DNA of 12,794 nucleotides, taken from positions 1 through 12,794 of the forward strand of contig DDWP01000049.1 of the NCBI GenBank assembly GCA_002345725.1, read 5' to 3'. Under the pieces are notes generated by a model. It had not been told where the DNA came from, searched no databases, and saw only the letters and a list, made by a program, of their open reading frames with translations. The translations under genes were made by a program, and so were the position numbers. Below, in pieces: positions 12,592 to 12,794 of the stretch. Position 1 is the stretch's first letter. Each line of letters opens with the position of its first letter. This stretch comes from Candidatus Shapirobacteria bacterium UBA2283 (GTDB taxonomy: Bacteria; Patescibacteriota; Microgenomatia; UBA12405).

Positions 12592-12794
12592 TTTCTTTAT
12601 CTTCTCCACCAACACCTCTCTCACATTCAAGCTTGGATCTTCTTCAACTTCAGCAAACAAAGCATCGAGTACATCACCGACTTTTCTACTAGGTTTAATT
12701 TTTAGTATCTCCATCACATCCTGACCGTTAACTTTTAGGTCTTTTACTGTAAACGGTTGTTTTTGCACCTCTACCAATCTCTTTTTAAATAACT
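12565..12794 (-). CDS. CCA-adding-type tRNA nucleotidyltransferase, C-terminal end only
   Basis: The frame is open to the right edge, so only the last 76 codons are visible; the start lies outside. The visible part contains FTVKDLKVNGQDVMEIL, KIKPSRKVGDVLDALF and EDPSLNVREVLVEKI. This matches the C-terminal tRNA-binding tail of class II tRNA nucleotidyltransferase/poly(A) polymerase family proteins, where homologues read roughly VKDLaInGkDLmel.gikpGp.IGeiLn.LleeVledPe.Nt. The likely role is addition or repair of the tRNA 3' CCA end, although poly(A) polymerase-like or HD-domain relatives cannot be excluded without the catalytic head. The TTG at 12777 is an internal leucine codon, not a start. 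The end overlaps the 61-aa gene by 27 nt in antisense. Confidence 0.75.
   Translation of the reverse strand, partial: LFKKRLVEVQKQPFTVKDLKVNGQDVMEILKIKPSRKVGDVLDALFAEVEEDPSLNVREVLVEKIKKLGSDSSHD

Noticed and set aside
12565..12777. Separate 70-aa protein starting at 12777
   Set aside because: The TTG there is an internal leucine; the frame continues open to the window edge and the sequence is the tail of a much larger enzyme.
1..12794. Recoded UGA (genetic code 25) as in Gracilibacteria
   Set aside because: TGA ends miaA and the AbrB-like gene at the expected positions, and glycine and tryptophan use normal codons throughout.

Overview
The window is AT-rich bacterial DNA, densely packed, and most consistent with a Candidate Phyla Radiation (Patescibacteria) genome, probably the Microgenomates side. 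The evidence is the mix of small proteins with DUF4446, DUF3048, a degenerate nucleotidyltransferase-HTH protein and a DUF5679-like protein next to core genes, very short junctions, almost no Shine-Dalgarno sequences, and a very short RNase P RNA. TGA is a normal stop (it ends miaA and the AbrB gene), which argues against the Gracilibacteria/Absconditabacteria code. The lineage is inference from gene content, with no rRNA here.

Layout. (1) 1-2480, plus: an ABC exporter of the COG4586/4587/3694 type, with an ATPase cut by the left edge and two overlapping permeases. (2) 2527-3794, plus: a 61-aa proline-rich protein and the GTPase/ATPase ychF, whose 3' end overlaps a convergent 103-aa unknown gene (3784-4095, minus). 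(3) 4186-6050, plus: miaA and an AI-2E-family membrane protein. (4) 6053-6568, minus: rnpB, an intrinsic terminator, and a 58-aa DUF5679-like protein that has lost its zinc cysteines and has the only perfect Shine-Dalgarno here. (5) 6758-11312, plus: a six-gene operon DUF4446, DUF3048, HTH/NTase-like, AbrB-like, secD, secF. (6) 11309-12331, minus: an unusual PhoB-type winged-helix protein with a strong promoter. (7) 12406-12591, plus: a 61-aa charged protein. (8) 12565-12794, minus: the C-terminal end of a CCA-adding-type tRNA nucleotidyltransferase, cut by the right edge.

Functionally the window joins tRNA maturation (RNase P RNA, MiaA, CCA enzyme), protein translocation (SecDF), ribosome-associated GTPase function (YchF) and envelope export. 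No mobile element, tRNA gene or CRISPR array is seen.

The most interesting signals are at the level of expression and RNA. Seven genes have a -10 box only about 5-9 nt before the start codon, predicting leaderless mRNAs. All four convergent junctions overlap or abut. The rnpB RNA appears to lack the P11-P14 block of its specificity domain as well as P9 and P18.
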